Source of the DNA: Doris montereyensis
Taxonomy: Eukaryota > Mollusca > Gastropoda > Nudibranchia > Dorididae
Assembly (NCBI GenBank): GCA_037039925.1
Contig: JAXRKP010000484.1
Span: forward strand, 70,557 to 134,556
Direction: 5' to 3'
Length of the DNA: 64,000 bases
Positions 10,800 through 41,954 of the stretch are shown here, piece after piece (position 1 is the stretch's first letter; every line of letters starts with the position of its first letter). The notes beneath the pieces are model-generated. The model worked only from the letters and a program-made list of their open reading frames with translations, searched no databases and was not told the origin of the DNA. A program made the position numbers and the translations under genes.

Positions 10800-11030
10800 T
10801 TTGTATATTATTATTTACAAGCAAGCCCGTAGACAACGATGATTATGATTACTCTTTTACCACATTCTTTTTTCCAACGATGAACTACACAATAGATTAC
10901 TTGGTGCAGGGTGACATCACATCAAGTACCGATACGATACTTAGGTTAAGCGGGCTCTTTATTGCATATCTAATGATCGGAAGTGAAGGAATGAGTAACG
11001 ATAACAATCAAAGTTTCGTGGACCCCAGGT
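10800..11030 (+). CDS. Possible coding exon of unknown gene
   Basis: A plus-strand frame is open through about 10800-11033 and reads with ordinary protein composition (VDNDDYDYSFTTFFFP, NYTIDYLVQGDITSST, LRLSGLFIAYLMIGSEG). It reaches a possible donor, CCCAG|GTAAAA, at about 11030. There is no clear start and no partner exon. Just upstream a different frame encodes a hydrophobic stretch followed by YKQARRQR, resembling a membrane segment with a basic end. I do not recognise either. It could be chance. Confidence 0.2.
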
Positions 11031-11033
11031 AAA

Positions 11034-11480
11034 ACAATCTTTTTCCAATCAATTAAAATACTGATTCGAGTTTATTCACTAAGAACCTAAAGCAAGCTAT
11101 TTGAAATCTATCGGTGAAATATGGAGATTGTGGGTGCAGTGGTTCCTGAGATAAGAGCAGTCAAAGTTTGAGATGTACAGTTTTATACATCATTGCTGTG
11201 ACTTGTTTCCACTCTCTTATATTGCTTGCGGTTCATCATTTTACCTCTAGGTCGCTGACTGTATTTAGTAGATAATAATAGCCTACATTAATCCCTTTGT
11301 TAAATCTTTTTCTTCTCCAAATGCCAAACCATAACTTATTGGCGTGGCCTCATTTCCGGGTGTCTTTGTTTCTCTCTGAGGATGTGTCTGAAAACTCTCC
11401 ATCTGGTTTCTAAAGATCTCAAGTGACAGTGACGACAACAGTGTTTCATTTGTTTTCTTGTTACAGTGATTTGTTCAAGG
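11034..11480. other. No gene recognised
   Basis: Unremarkable AT-rich sequence without tandem repeats or recognisable domains. Confidence 0.4.
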
Positions 11481-11499
11481 TAATTGTTGGATAAAAGTC

Positions 11500-11800
11500 A
11501 AGTTCCTTCAAAGCTGTTACGGCTCATAGAGCCGAAACTTATCGAACATATCCCGGTTTCAATAGCGTGAAGTAGAACAGGTGAAAATAGTCACTTCCTG
11601 GCCAGGACGTTAGTCTGACGCAGGTTTTTACTCCCAAGCTAGTGCTTGTACCCATTTCCACCTGGGTAAAGGGGGGACAATACGTGTTAAGTGTCTTTCC
11701 CAAAGGAATATAATGTCGGACCTGGCTTTGCTAGGATTTAAACTCGGCATCTCATGATCCCCATTCCAGCAGCCTAACTGCTCAGCCACCGATGCCACAA
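11500..11800 (-). repeat. Family A SINE, nearly complete
   Basis: Reverse complement of family A, with tRNA-like head at the high-coordinate end ('agcctaactgctcagccacc' complement) and body ending at 'aagttccttcaaagctgtta'. Confidence 0.8.
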
Positions 11801-11934
11801 TTGTCTGATCTTAAAATTTGCTTGCAATTTCTTACGGTTGAAAAAGTGTCTAGTTTTCACTCTTCTCTGTTTGGCTGTGTGCATGTGCCACTGCCACAGT
11901 TGTAAGTGAGGTTGGGTTTCATTAACGCGTTAGT

Positions 11935-12240
11935 GTATAGATGCTGATTCCCGACCGGAAGACACTGACCCTAGATTCAAATTTCCCAACAACCAGATCG
12001 CTGTGGTGTGTTTACATTTTCTAACTAAGCTTCCTGTGTGCTTCTGATGGGTGGCGGTTAGGAAAATGATCATTCTCTCTCCATCCCTATTGTATTTGTA
12101 ACAGTCCATTACAACAAAATTGATGATAGAAACAAAAGCAAAAAAACAGAAAATACAAAAAAACGTAGATGATTGAAGCTGAACGATGAAATGTGCGTGT
12201 TGTTGAAAAAAGGCAGTACAGTAGCAAAACGCAATCAATG
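11935..12240 (-). repeat. Dispersed repeat F, copy 1
   Basis: The reverse complement matches 20605-20840 and 22815-23075: shared landmarks are 'caatcatctacgttttt', 'gtaatggactgttacaa' and 'catcagaagcacacaggaag'. In copies 1 and 2 the same frame is open and shares INFVVMDCY and HQKHTGSL, so the element may once have coded for something. Function unknown. Confidence 0.65.
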
Positions 12241-12244
12241 ATGG

Positions 12245-12770
12245 GCTTCGCAGAAAGTGATGCCATTACTATTACATTAGGATCATAACCTTTAAAGTCA
12301 GAAACAGGCTTACATTTAATAAACTGACCAATGATGGGCTGTCTAGAAATAATAGCACTTCAAAATAAGCAACAAAACTAGGTTTGACGAGCCAATCTCA
12401 TCATTGAATGTAATGAAAGCGAAAGAGAAACTGCTAACCCCTGGCCGGGTTTGACCGGCTTGAACAATGGGAAGCAGTTAACGGCCGGGCTAAACGCAGC
12501 TGGCTGTCTAGCATGCCGCCATTTTGGGTCGGATTAAACATCAATGAGTTACAAGCCTTGTTTGATGCACTAGCAGTACTAGCACCTTAACAATAAATTT
12601 TTTCCCCTCGACTCATTCTGTCTCACTCTTCACTCCGTTGCTGACATCCTCAAACACAAAACACTACGAACTGCATTCATAAATTCTTTGCCTGAGAGTG
12701 AGTGAATAAATGCACACTGATAAACTTCATGTTACATATGACTAAAAGGTAGGAGTCATGAGGAAAAATC
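12245..12770. other. No gene recognised downstream of the SerRS-like gene
   Basis: No tandem repeat or domain is apparent. This is the region beyond the poly(A) signals of the minus-strand gene. Confidence 0.35.
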
Positions 12771-12772
12771 AC

Positions 12773-12778
12773 TTTATT
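12773..12778 (-). promoter_or_regulatory. Poly(A) signal AATAAA, distal
   Basis: AATAAA on the minus strand about 120 bases after the stop codon of the SerRS-like gene. A second AATAAA lies closer, at 12846-12851. Either fits the 3' end of the transcript. Confidence 0.5.
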
Positions 12779-12895
12779 ACTCATAATAATACTTAGATCT
12801 ATATCATCATATATTATTTCATTCAAAGAGCATGATCTTCAAAGTTTTATTTCAATGATGCAGTCGTTCATTCACATTCCACCTCAAGGTCAAAT

Positions 12896-33032
<20,137 letters not shown>

Positions 33033-33039
33033 TTAAACA

Positions 33040-34530
33040 GAACGGACAGGTGTTTGGATTGCAGATTCTTTTCCTATAAATGTGTAAAAAGTTTTAAAAA
33101 TACAACAACAAAATAACACAAAATTTGCAGAAGGCTAAAATGTACATACAGATATAATTCACTTTGCTTAGAGAATTTGTATTTAAAGTGGAAACAGGAA
33201 CAACAGTAGAAATTTAAACAAATTTACAGAGGCCTCCGCATAAGAGGTCGGTCTGCCAATGCCATAGACGCTACGATTTCTATGAAACAGATTTTTCTCC
33301 TTTAATTATCATGTCCAAGATGCCACTTTGAAAACCTTGACTCCAGTTTTTCCTTCATCAGAAAGCCAAATGGTCTGCTAAACTCAATGCCATAAAACCA
33401 AAATTTAAAATCAGGTCTGCAACTATCCATCTGGAAGATGTACGTATTGTAGGCTTAGAATCTCTGCTAGATCCTGCCTAGCCAGTGCCACTGCCAGGCT
33501 CTTTGGTGTTGACGCCAGACACCTACTGTATGAATGAGGTGATTGACACCTACGCATCAGTCCTTCGACACTTACAGAATGGTCGTGGTTATTGGAACAT
33601 CTTGACCAGATCGAAAGCACGGCCATAACTGGTGTAGAAACATGTTTTCACTGACAAAGGACTAATGATGGTCTGGATTAACACTAAATTAGGCCTCATT
33701 GGCCACCTAGCTTTGTGATCAGTAGGAAAAGACAAGAGGAATAAAATCTTAAAGAGATGTCATATACATGATATATGGTGTTCATATATGCACACTGCTT
33801 CCTTCTTCCTCCCCTTTCTTACACTAAATTTACACGTCCTCCTCCCACCCATTTTGAGTCTGAGTTCTAAGCCTAAGGGCATGACCAATTTTAACATTAC
33901 ATAATCAATCTTCTTTATAGCCCCTGCTTTTTGCCTTAAGACTGTCTGGCTAACAGGGTCAGGGATGGTGATAGTGGTGTGTGCCCGACAATGGGAGTGC
34001 TTCCAAAGCATTGCCACACGAGTGCCTCAGATGCACAAATTTGATTTTTCAATTGCCCTTTAAATTAGTACTACTGATCTATTGAAATGTACTACAACGA
34101 AGTAAATATTCGTCCAATACAGGCAGATCAGTAATAGTAATGCCAAGAGGGATCATTATAATAGGGGAAGATTTTCATTAGTGAGCAAAATGCAGTAATA
34201 AGTGAACGTAACATAAACCATCTTTAGATCATGAAATCTTAAGTCTATTGACAATCAAAGATGGAACCTTTTTAGACTAATTTGGTCACAATAAATTAAT
34301 AAATAATTATTCATGGTACTCTTTAAGATCTGCTGTCACATTTGACCCAGAAATGGTTGGCCAGATAGGAATACCTCAACAATTTTTAAAAATTGGGAAT
34401 GGAGTGAAAATAAGGAGGCGGGGGTCTCCCCCTGATTTCGTGAAAACCCATTGCAAAAAAGATTATGTAAGAACCTCTTTTAAAACAAAGATGGGGGGGG
34501 TTTCAAGGGGGACTCCCCTGAATAAAAGTC
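33040..34530. other. Upstream of the SerRS-like gene, no gene recognised
   Basis: No clear promoter motif can be assigned. Around 33420-33640 both strands have 60-70 codon frames with Cys/Arg-rich or Leu/Ala-rich composition that I cannot place; they may be part of an old mobile element. The minus-strand frame at 33760-34017 looks random. Confidence 0.35.
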
Positions 34531-34810
34531 CTAAGATGGAATAGATACATTAATACTGAATAAAAGTCCTAAGATAGAATAGATACACTAATACCCAATA
34601 AAAATCCTAGGATAGAATAGATACATTAATACCCAATAAAAGTCCTAGAATAGAATAGATACACACTAATACCCAATAAAAGTCCTAGGATAGAATAGAT
34701 ACTATACATTAATACCCAATAAAAGTCCTAAGATAGAATAGATACTAATAACCAATAAAAGTCCTAGGATAGAATAGATACAAACATTAATACTCAATAA
34801 AAGTATAAAC
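34530..34810. repeat. Minisatellite, 38-bp unit
   Basis: Seven units around 'agatagaatagatacattaa' and 'tacccaataaaagtccta'. Confidence 0.85.
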
Positions 34811-34814
34811 AGAA

Positions 34815-35815
34815 CACTATTTACTATAAATTGGCATCACGAATTAAAAACCCCAGCCACTTTTTTAGTTACAGTACACACATAATTTCTAGGAGCCTAA
34901 TTTCTATGTCAAACGGGACCAGGGCATCACATTTCAAGGAGTGCCTTATCGATCTATGTGTATGATCTAGATCTGTAAGATCTAGCTTTAGATTTAGACA
35001 TCTAAAATCTAGTGAGCTGACTGAGACTACCACCAGGAGACCCCGCCCTCTTTTTTTTCTCTTGACTGCTTTTTTTTCTCTTGACTGCAGTTGGTTTCCT
35101 CCTTACTCAGGAGGGTAGTACCCCACCCCCTCACCCCATGGTATAGAAATGCATATATCTAGATATGTCTAGAGCTATCTAGCTCTATTACTTAAGTACA
35201 CTAACTTAATGTCCCTTAGTCAATAAGTACACCCTACCGTTACACCGTACATTCATTGTACGTCCTCCCCACTCATTGTACACGATTGAATTTATTGATT
35301 GTGATACATCGATTCTAGATTCTAGATAAATTACAATGCATTTATTTGTTTCCACCTGTAAATTTTAGTCTTATTTGCATTTAAATTAAGTGTAGATCTA
35401 GCTCTAAATATCATCTCAGCAATTAATGTCATCAAAACAATACATGTATTGTCAATCATTGTTCTTTGAGTTTGAGACCCAAAGTAAGTCTACACTCCAC
35501 TGGGCGCAGACATGTTGTTAATTAAAAAGTGCCGCCGGACATTTTCCCACAACGAATCAAAAAAAAAAGACCAGCACATTTATAACTATAAAAAAAGTAA
35601 GACTGTGAAATGGACTGCCAACAAATATAAAACTCAGCAATGTCACTGAAGACCTTAAAAATAGAATTAAACATATCACTTAAAAAACAGAAAATTGGAT
35701 AAATAGTTTTTAATTAAATTGAATATACGCGCAGCTGACAACGACAGTGATACATTACATTATGTACTATTACTACTATAATACGAACGAGCCACAGTGG
35801 GGTGAAGTCAAAGGC
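34815..35815. other. AT-rich, nothing coding except a LINE scrap
   Basis: Rich in AGATCTA-like words (also at 37980-38240). The LINE C-terminal fragment at 35625-35690 is the only recognisable coding trace. Confidence 0.4.
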
Positions 35816-36129
35816 GAAATATAACAATCAGTGACAACTCCACTAATAAAGACAGAACAAACACGTGACGTTTCTAAAAGGGTATAACAATAAGTCAAGA
35901 CAACAAACAGAGAAAAATCTAAAATCTAGATCTAAGTACTACCTCAGGCATCACACAATGTGATGTTAGAAGAGAAACTTAAAGGAGAAAGAAAGAAAGA
36001 AAAAGACAGTGATGATAAGAAACGTAGCAGAGGGGGTGTGAAGAATGAGCGAGAATGGAAGGTTCAGATCTAGAATAAAATAAAAATATGAAAATAAGTA
36101 AGTAATAAAAGGTGAGAAGGAGATAGAGA

Positions 36130-36157
36130 GAAATTATAGAGAGAGAGAGAGAGACAT

Positions 36158-36194
<37 letters not shown>

Positions 36195-36236
36195 TATTAT
36201 TTTGAGAGAGAGAGAGAGAGAAAGACAGACAGAGAC

Positions 36237-36267
<31 letters not shown>

Positions 36268-36327
36268 GCAAAAAGACAGAGACAGACAGACAGACAGAGA
36301 GACTCCAGTGAGGAGAGAGAGAGACCT

Positions 36328-36420
<93 letters not shown>

Positions 36421-36470
36421 AGAGGAAAGAAAAAGGCAGGGAAGAAAGAAAGAGAGAGAGAGAACTGAGT
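36130..36470. repeat. (GA)n tract in left arm
   Basis: GA with GACA blocks, about 340 bases; the counterpart CT tract in the right arm (36865-36990) is much shorter. Confidence 0.95.
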
Positions 36471-36864
36471 TGGGAAACAAGAACGAAAAAATAAGATAAA
36501 TATAAGACTAGATCTATATCTTACTAGCTTTTAGCACTAGCTGATGCTTTCCAAGTTATCGCAGACTTCTCTGAAAGCATCAGCTAGTGCTAACTGGCAT
36601 TTTTTTAATTTCAGACAAGTTGTTTACTTTATTCCCTTAATTGCAGCGATAAATTTGTAAATTATATACATTTCGCACCTTCAGTGTAAATTTTTGCCTT
36701 GATTGACACTTCCTTTCATTCATTCTCTATCATTTCTTCTTTCTAGACCCAGTGAGATATAGATCTAATCTTATATTTATCCTATTTTTTCGTTCTTGTT
36801 TCCATACTCACACGTCTTTCTCCCTTTCTCTTCCTTTCTTTGTTTCCCTTGCCTTTTCTTTCTA

Positions 36865-36866
36865 TT

Positions 36867-36923
<57 letters not shown>

Positions 36924-36990
36924 TTTTCTTTCTTCTCTCTCTCTTTATTCTCTCTCTCTCAATCTCTCTCTCTCTCTCTCTCTCTCTCCG
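36865..36990. repeat. (CT)n tract in right arm
   Basis: CT with single interruptions; mirrored counterpart of the GA tract at 36130-36470. Confidence 0.9.
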
Positions 36991-37301
36991 TGTTTGTTTC
37001 TATGTTATATATATGAAATATAAGCCATATATATTATATTTATATTCTCTGAATATTTATATATATATATATTTCTCCTTCTCTCTATCTCCTTCTCACC
37101 TTTTATTACTTACTTATTTTTATATTTTTATTTCATTCTAGACCTGAACCTTCCACTCTCGCTCATTTTTCGCACCCCCTCTGTTACGTTTCTTATCATC
37201 ACTGTCTTTTTCTTTCTTTCTTTCTCCTTTATCTTTTTCTTCTGATACCACATTGTGTAATGCCTGAGGTAGTACTTAGATCTAGATTCTAGATCTTTCT
37301 C

Positions 37302-37342
37302 GTTTGTTGTCTGACAAAGGGTTGTACCCGAAACGTCACGTG
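37302..37342 (+). ncRNA. Hammerhead-ribozyme-like motif, probably inactive
   Basis: The order CTGACAA, then GGGT-TGT-ACCC as a 4-bp hairpin, then GAAAC and GTC follows the hammerhead core CUGANGA / stem II / GAAA / NUH. The conserved G after N in CUGANGA is A here, which would be expected to stop cleavage. Bases either side (TGT and ACG) can form a short stem I. Such motifs are known near the ends of Penelope-like retroelements. The inverted copy, on the minus strand near 35865-35905, is more decayed. Confidence 0.4.
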
Positions 37343-37389
37343 TTTGTTCTGTCTTTATTAGTGGAGTTGTCAATTATTGTCATATTTTA

Positions 37390-38280
37390 CATTATGTACT
37401 GTAAAACTGATGAAGAAGGAGAAGAATACAATCTTTCAGTTTAAAAGCCCCCGTATCGGTTTAATATGTGTTATTCCGAAAAGTGTACTCCTTTAATGCA
37501 CATATTAATGCCATAAATAGATCTAAATGTGAGTGGACTGGAACATTGTCGATTTCTAATGCATAGCCTAAATTAGATTCTTGGCCTGCATTATCGAAAT
37601 CATATTATTTACTTCGTTCCTCATTTTCTCGTTTTCTTCTTCGTTTCATGTTTTGATATAACTTGAAGTTGGTTGCTACCAAAATTTTGTCCGTGAAGAA
37701 GTCAACTCTCGAAACAGCTGTTGGGAGATCTTCTGGGTTTTTAAAGTAATTTTTTCATAGAAAGGGGACAAAGATATTTTGTTTAGGCATAATTATACTC
37801 TCACTTATATGAACGTCTGAAAAATTGGAATATTTATGTAACGCATGAAAAAGAACGAAAGTGAAAGACCTCTTCAATTTGAGCCCTGAACAGTCTAACA
37901 CAGTCGATCTTGCGAATCTTACGACAGGCAGGTTCCCCTCTCGGATGGAAAGAAATTAGATATCAACCTAGAATCTAGACATCTAAGATCTCTAGATCTA
38001 CATCTATATTCTAAATTTAGCTCCAGATAGATTTTCATTATCCAAATAGATCTATATAATATATTTATCTAGATAAATGTTTAGTTAGATTTAGATTTCT
38101 AGATCTATTTATTCTGGATCTAGCAGCTCTATTTAGTCTTTATTAGTTTATAGATTAAGATTTGATAGATTTAGAATTTAGATCTAAGTTCTGTAGTGAT
38201 ATCATCATAATAATATCTAGACTAGATCTAGATTCAGCTTTGATGTCTACCATATTATATTATGTTAAGACTGTGACTCC
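37390..38280. other. No gene recognised
   Basis: AT-rich, with many AGATCTA words at 37970-38240. At about 37695-37725 'gaagaagtcaactctcgaaa' is reminiscent of another retroelement-end hairpin with GAAAC. Confidence 0.4.
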
Positions 38281-38284
38281 GGGC

Positions 38285-38580
38285 ACTGGACAGGTAAGCA
38301 CCTGTTTGGGGATTAGGCAGTCCCTTTCTCCTGTTGCCTTGCAGGCAGGTCTTGGCTGACCAAAGACTAAGGGAGTTGACCCTGACAGAAAGTAACGTGC
38401 TGCCTTGCAGGCTGGTCTTGACCAAAGGCTAAGGGAGTTAACCTTGACAACAAAAAACCTGCTGCCTTGCAGGCCAGTCTTGGTCGACCAAAGGCTAAGG
38501 GAATTAACCCTGACAGAATATAACAAGGCCCGGTAGGGGGCCTTAACCCTTGTAAGGCTAACCTGCCGACTGACCTCAAT
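38285..38580. repeat. Tandem repeat, about 60-75-bp unit
   Basis: Three units with 'gctgccttgcaggc', 'gtcttggtcgaccaaaggct' and 'aagggagttaaccctgacag'. A further piece has 'cccttgtaaggctaa', which echoes the palindromic motif at the window start. Minus-strand frames of 98-158 codons across it follow the repeat and are not credible genes. Confidence 0.75.
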
Positions 38581-38584
38581 ATCG

Positions 38585-39550
38585 ATTGATAATCTCGTTC
38601 CGCTGTGTACGAGGGTTCTGTACGTGGCACCGATAGTTTTCTCTCTGCTGACGAGGCTGCCATGCTTGACCATGACGTACCTGTGATTATTGTGATTGTT
38701 TTTTATCTTCGTTGAGTAAAGTGACATAGTGGGCAATTCATTTTGTTATAGTTATTGTGATCGTGTTTATATTGCATTGTTTACTAACAATAACATCTAT
38801 TACAGCCTACTTTCATTAACCATAAAAAGGAATAATATTGCAGTTGGCCCATTATTAATGAAGAGGAGTATGAAAGGTATAATACTAATAGATAGAAAAC
38901 GGGTCAGAACCGAGAAATCTTCAGTGTGCCCAACCTTCATAAGCAACAAGGAGACATAGAAACAAATAAACGCTATACAATGCTGGACGAAACTAATACT
39001 TATAGAACCATTGGTGCAACGACCCATCGCACAATGTTCATCAACAGAGCAAGCCTCATAACAACAATAAACAAAAAGAAAAGACAAAACAAAAGAAGAA
39101 AACGAAATACAGCTTCCATAAGAGAGACGGAGAGAGAAGAGGGAGGGATAGAAAGAGAGAGAGAAAGAGGAAAGGAGACATAAAGAGAACGAGGAAGAAA
39201 AAGAAAGACGAAAGAGACAGAGAGAGAGAGAGATGAGGTAACATATAGAGGGGGGGGGGGGCAACGTGGTTGCATGGTCAGGCTTTACTCCAGTCATTCA
39301 ATAAAAACGTGGCTGGCTGTGTCGAATTTTATGTAGTAGAGTTTCATTAACAACATTTATCTTTATTTCTAAAGGAATCATTTTCATTCTCACATCTAAA
39401 TAAAATGATGGAACTATAATACTAATACTACTACTTGAGGAAATGTCCAACCACCTTTCCTTAATCCCATGACTGAGTCCAATGTTAGTTTTATAACACA
39501 TTCCCATGATGAAAGAAACAGGCCCCTCGGTTTATTGCTTTCACAAGTTT
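38585..39550. other. No gene recognised
   Basis: Includes a GA-rich stretch (about 39120-39235) and a G run at 39251-39262. The 165-codon minus-strand frame at 38800-39297 is Ser/Leu/Phe-rich because it reads through the GA tract and is probably not real. Confidence 0.4.
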
Positions 39551-39584
39551 GTTTGTCCCAGCTGCGGCAACCGCTCTATCCCTG

Positions 39585-40632
39585 GGTGACTATGAACCAC
39601 TACAACATCAATGCCAACATTATCCGTGTCGGACAGAACCTCTATAACAAGGCCAGCAGTGCAGTATATCTAAACGGGGAGGTTGGAGACTGGTTCAGAA
39701 CCACTGTTGGAGTGAGACAAGGGTGATTGCTCTCTCCGACCCTTTTCAATGTCTTCTTGAAAAAATTATAACAGACCCAATTGACATCCACCAAGGAACA
39801 GTGAGCATTGGTGGAAGAACAATCACAAACCTGTGCTTCACACATGATATTGACGGACTCCCAAGGCACAGAGCAAGGGCTGAATAATCTGGTCAGAAGA
39901 CTAGATACATCTTCCACAGCATACGGCATGGAAATCAGTACAAGCAAAACAAAACTGATGACCAACAGTGACACTGGAATCCATACTGACATCATCGCCA
40001 ACGGAGAGAAGCTTGAAACTGTGCACATGTTTAAATATCTGGGAGCAATACTATAAGACGAAGGATCAAAACCTGAAGTGTTAACAAGGAGTGCAATGAC
40101 AACATTCACATTAGCCAAGATGGGAACCATCTGGAAAGACAACAAAGTCTCCCTTGGCTCAAAGTTAAAACTTATGCGCTCCCTTGTTCACTCAGTGTTT
40201 CTTTACGCCTGCGAAACATGGACACTAACTGCAGATATAGAGAAGAGAATACAGGCAACAGAAATGAGGTGCTTTAGAAGACTGCTCAGTATCTCTCATA
40301 AAGACCATATCAACAATGAAGAAGTCAGAGACAGAATAAGACAAACCATTGGTCCTTACAAAGACCTCCTCACCACTGTCAAAAGATGCAAAATGAAATG
40401 GTTTGGACACTTGGTGAGAGAAGGAGGGCTTCCAAAAACAGTGCTTCAAGGAACTGTCAGAGGAGGTAGGAGAAGAGGCAGACAAAAGAAGAGATGGGAG
40501 GACAATATCACTGAATGGACGGGCCTGAAGCTAAGTGAGCTGATGAGACAGGCGGAGGACAAGAAGGAGTGGAGAAGACTGGTTATTTGGTCATCGGTAG
40601 CACCCCAACGGCCTCCGCCATGGGACAGATAG
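39585..40632 (+). pseudogene. Non-LTR retrotransposon (LINE) relic, reverse transcriptase C-terminal half
   Basis: Plus strand, three broken frames. The first has FRTTVGVRQG followed by a stop where Cys is expected, then LLSPTLFNVF, the conserved RT block before the active site. The active-site box reads CFTHDIDGL, where F-A-D-D-I-D is expected, so the catalytic pair is damaged. Next come FKYLGAIL and, from 40078, a 184-codon intact stretch with SLVHSVFLYACETWTL, RIQATEMRCFRRLLSIS, KMKWFGHLVREGGLPKT and GRRRGRQKKRWEDNITEW, the characteristic C-terminus of endonuclease-type LINEs. The copy is 5' truncated and dead. Its 3' untranslated end passes into the minisatellite at 40808. Confidence 0.88.
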
Positions 40633-40807
40633 AAGTGTGTATAGCCCCAGCTGCGGCAACTCGCGCTATCCTAAACTTAACATCTCTCCTCAGCTACATG
40701 CTTCCCATGCTTTTAAAAACTCCTCCCTACCCTATGTCTATCACTAGTATCTTCTATTCCTTGTCCTTTTTTCTTTGTTTCTGTAATGGCCAAAATGTCT
40801 ACTTTGA

Positions 40808-41515
40808 CCCAAATCAGTGTAAACTGTTGTCGTTACTCTACTAGACCCAAATCAGTGTAAGACTATTGTATCGTTACTGTCTACTAGACCCAAATCAGTG
40901 TAAGACTATTGTATCGTTACTGTCTACTAGACCTAAATCAGTGTAAGACTATTGTATCATTACTGTCTACTAGACCTAAATCAGTGTAAGACTATTGTAT
41001 CTTTACGTTACTGTCAATAAGACTAGACCTAAATCAGTATAAGACTATTGTATCATTACTGTCTACTAGACCTAAATCAGTGTAAGACTATTGTCATTAC
41101 TGTCTACTAGACCAGTGTAAAAAAATCTAAGACTATTGTATCATTACTAACTACTAGACCTAAATCAGTGTAAGACTATTGTATCGTTACTGTCTACTAG
41201 ACCAAAAATCAGTGTAAGACTATTGTATCATTACTGTCTACTAGACCCAAATCAGTGTAAGATTATTGTATCGTTACTGTCTACTAGACCCAAATCAGTG
41301 TAAGACTATTGTATTGTTACTGTCTACTAGACCCAAATCAGTGTAAGATTATTGTATCATTACTGTCTACTAGACCCAAATCAGTGTAAGATTATCGTTA
41401 CTGTCTACTAGCCCAAATCAGTGTAGACTATTGTATTGTTAGTGTCTAAAGGACCCAAATCAGTGTAAGACTATTGTATCGTGACTGTCTACTAGACCTA
41501 AATCAGTGTAAGAAA
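40808..41515. repeat. Minisatellite, 43-bp unit, starting in a LINE tail
   Basis: About 16 units with 'acccaaatcagtgtaagact' and 'attgtatcgttactgtctac'. The first, slightly different unit is continuous with the 3' end of the LINE copy. Confidence 0.9.
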
Positions 41516-41870
41516 TCACTGTTGTTAAGTAATAACAATGTAGACATACAAGCATCGTTTAGCAAAGTGTGAAATCAGAGAGAGCGACCGAAAATCTGAG
41601 GCATGGCGTCAGCAGGGTTACGATTATCCGAAGTGAGTTGCGATGAACGAGTGACTTTTATATAAAATTAATACTGTTTCTTGGGGGAAAGTTGCGATTA
41701 AGCGGCAATTGTGAGTAATCGAATTGTGATAAACTGAGTCGACTGTATATGATTTATGATGAGCAATTGATTTTGTTTGCACAGAGTATTTTATATGAGG
41801 AAAATACAAAATATGTTGTGTTTACTTTTGACAATTTGTTTGATGTGTTCATTATTTTATTCGTCTTCTT

Positions 41871-41954
41871 TTTCTATAGGTGCTGTCAAAATTCTTGGGA
41901 CTTAAGAAAGAGACTGATCCCTTTTCAATAACTCACTGAAAATCCATATTTTAC
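41871..41954 (+). promoter_or_regulatory. Likely 5'UTR exon start with splice acceptor
   Basis: 'ttcttttttctatag'-type acceptor just before 41881, followed by about 75 non-coding bases and the ATG at 41955. This suggests the long ORF downstream belongs to a spliced transcript whose 5' exon lies upstream, and so is not a processed retrocopy. Confidence 0.4.

Larger units (their letters stand above)
35818..37378. repeat. 1.56-kb inverted repeat (foldback structure)
   Basis: Left arm 35818-36520 and right arm 36757-37378 are reverse complements at roughly 90% identity outside the simple repeats. Examples: 'aagacagtgatgataagaaa' (left) matches the complement of 'tttcttatcatcactgtctt' (right), and 'gacagaacaaacacgtgacg' matches 'cgtcacgtgtttgttctgtc'. 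The 236-bp spacer contains its own hairpin, 'tagcactagctgatgctttc' against 'gaaagcatcagctagtgcta' (about 36530-36595). Both arms contain a long GA/CT tract of different length. No transposase frame is visible, so this is a foldback element or an inverted pair of retroelement ends. Confidence 0.85.

Noticed and set aside
38260..38736. 98- and 158-codon minus-strand ORFs
   Set aside because: They follow a three-unit tandem repeat with GCCTTGCAGGC and show repeated peptide blocks instead of a domain.
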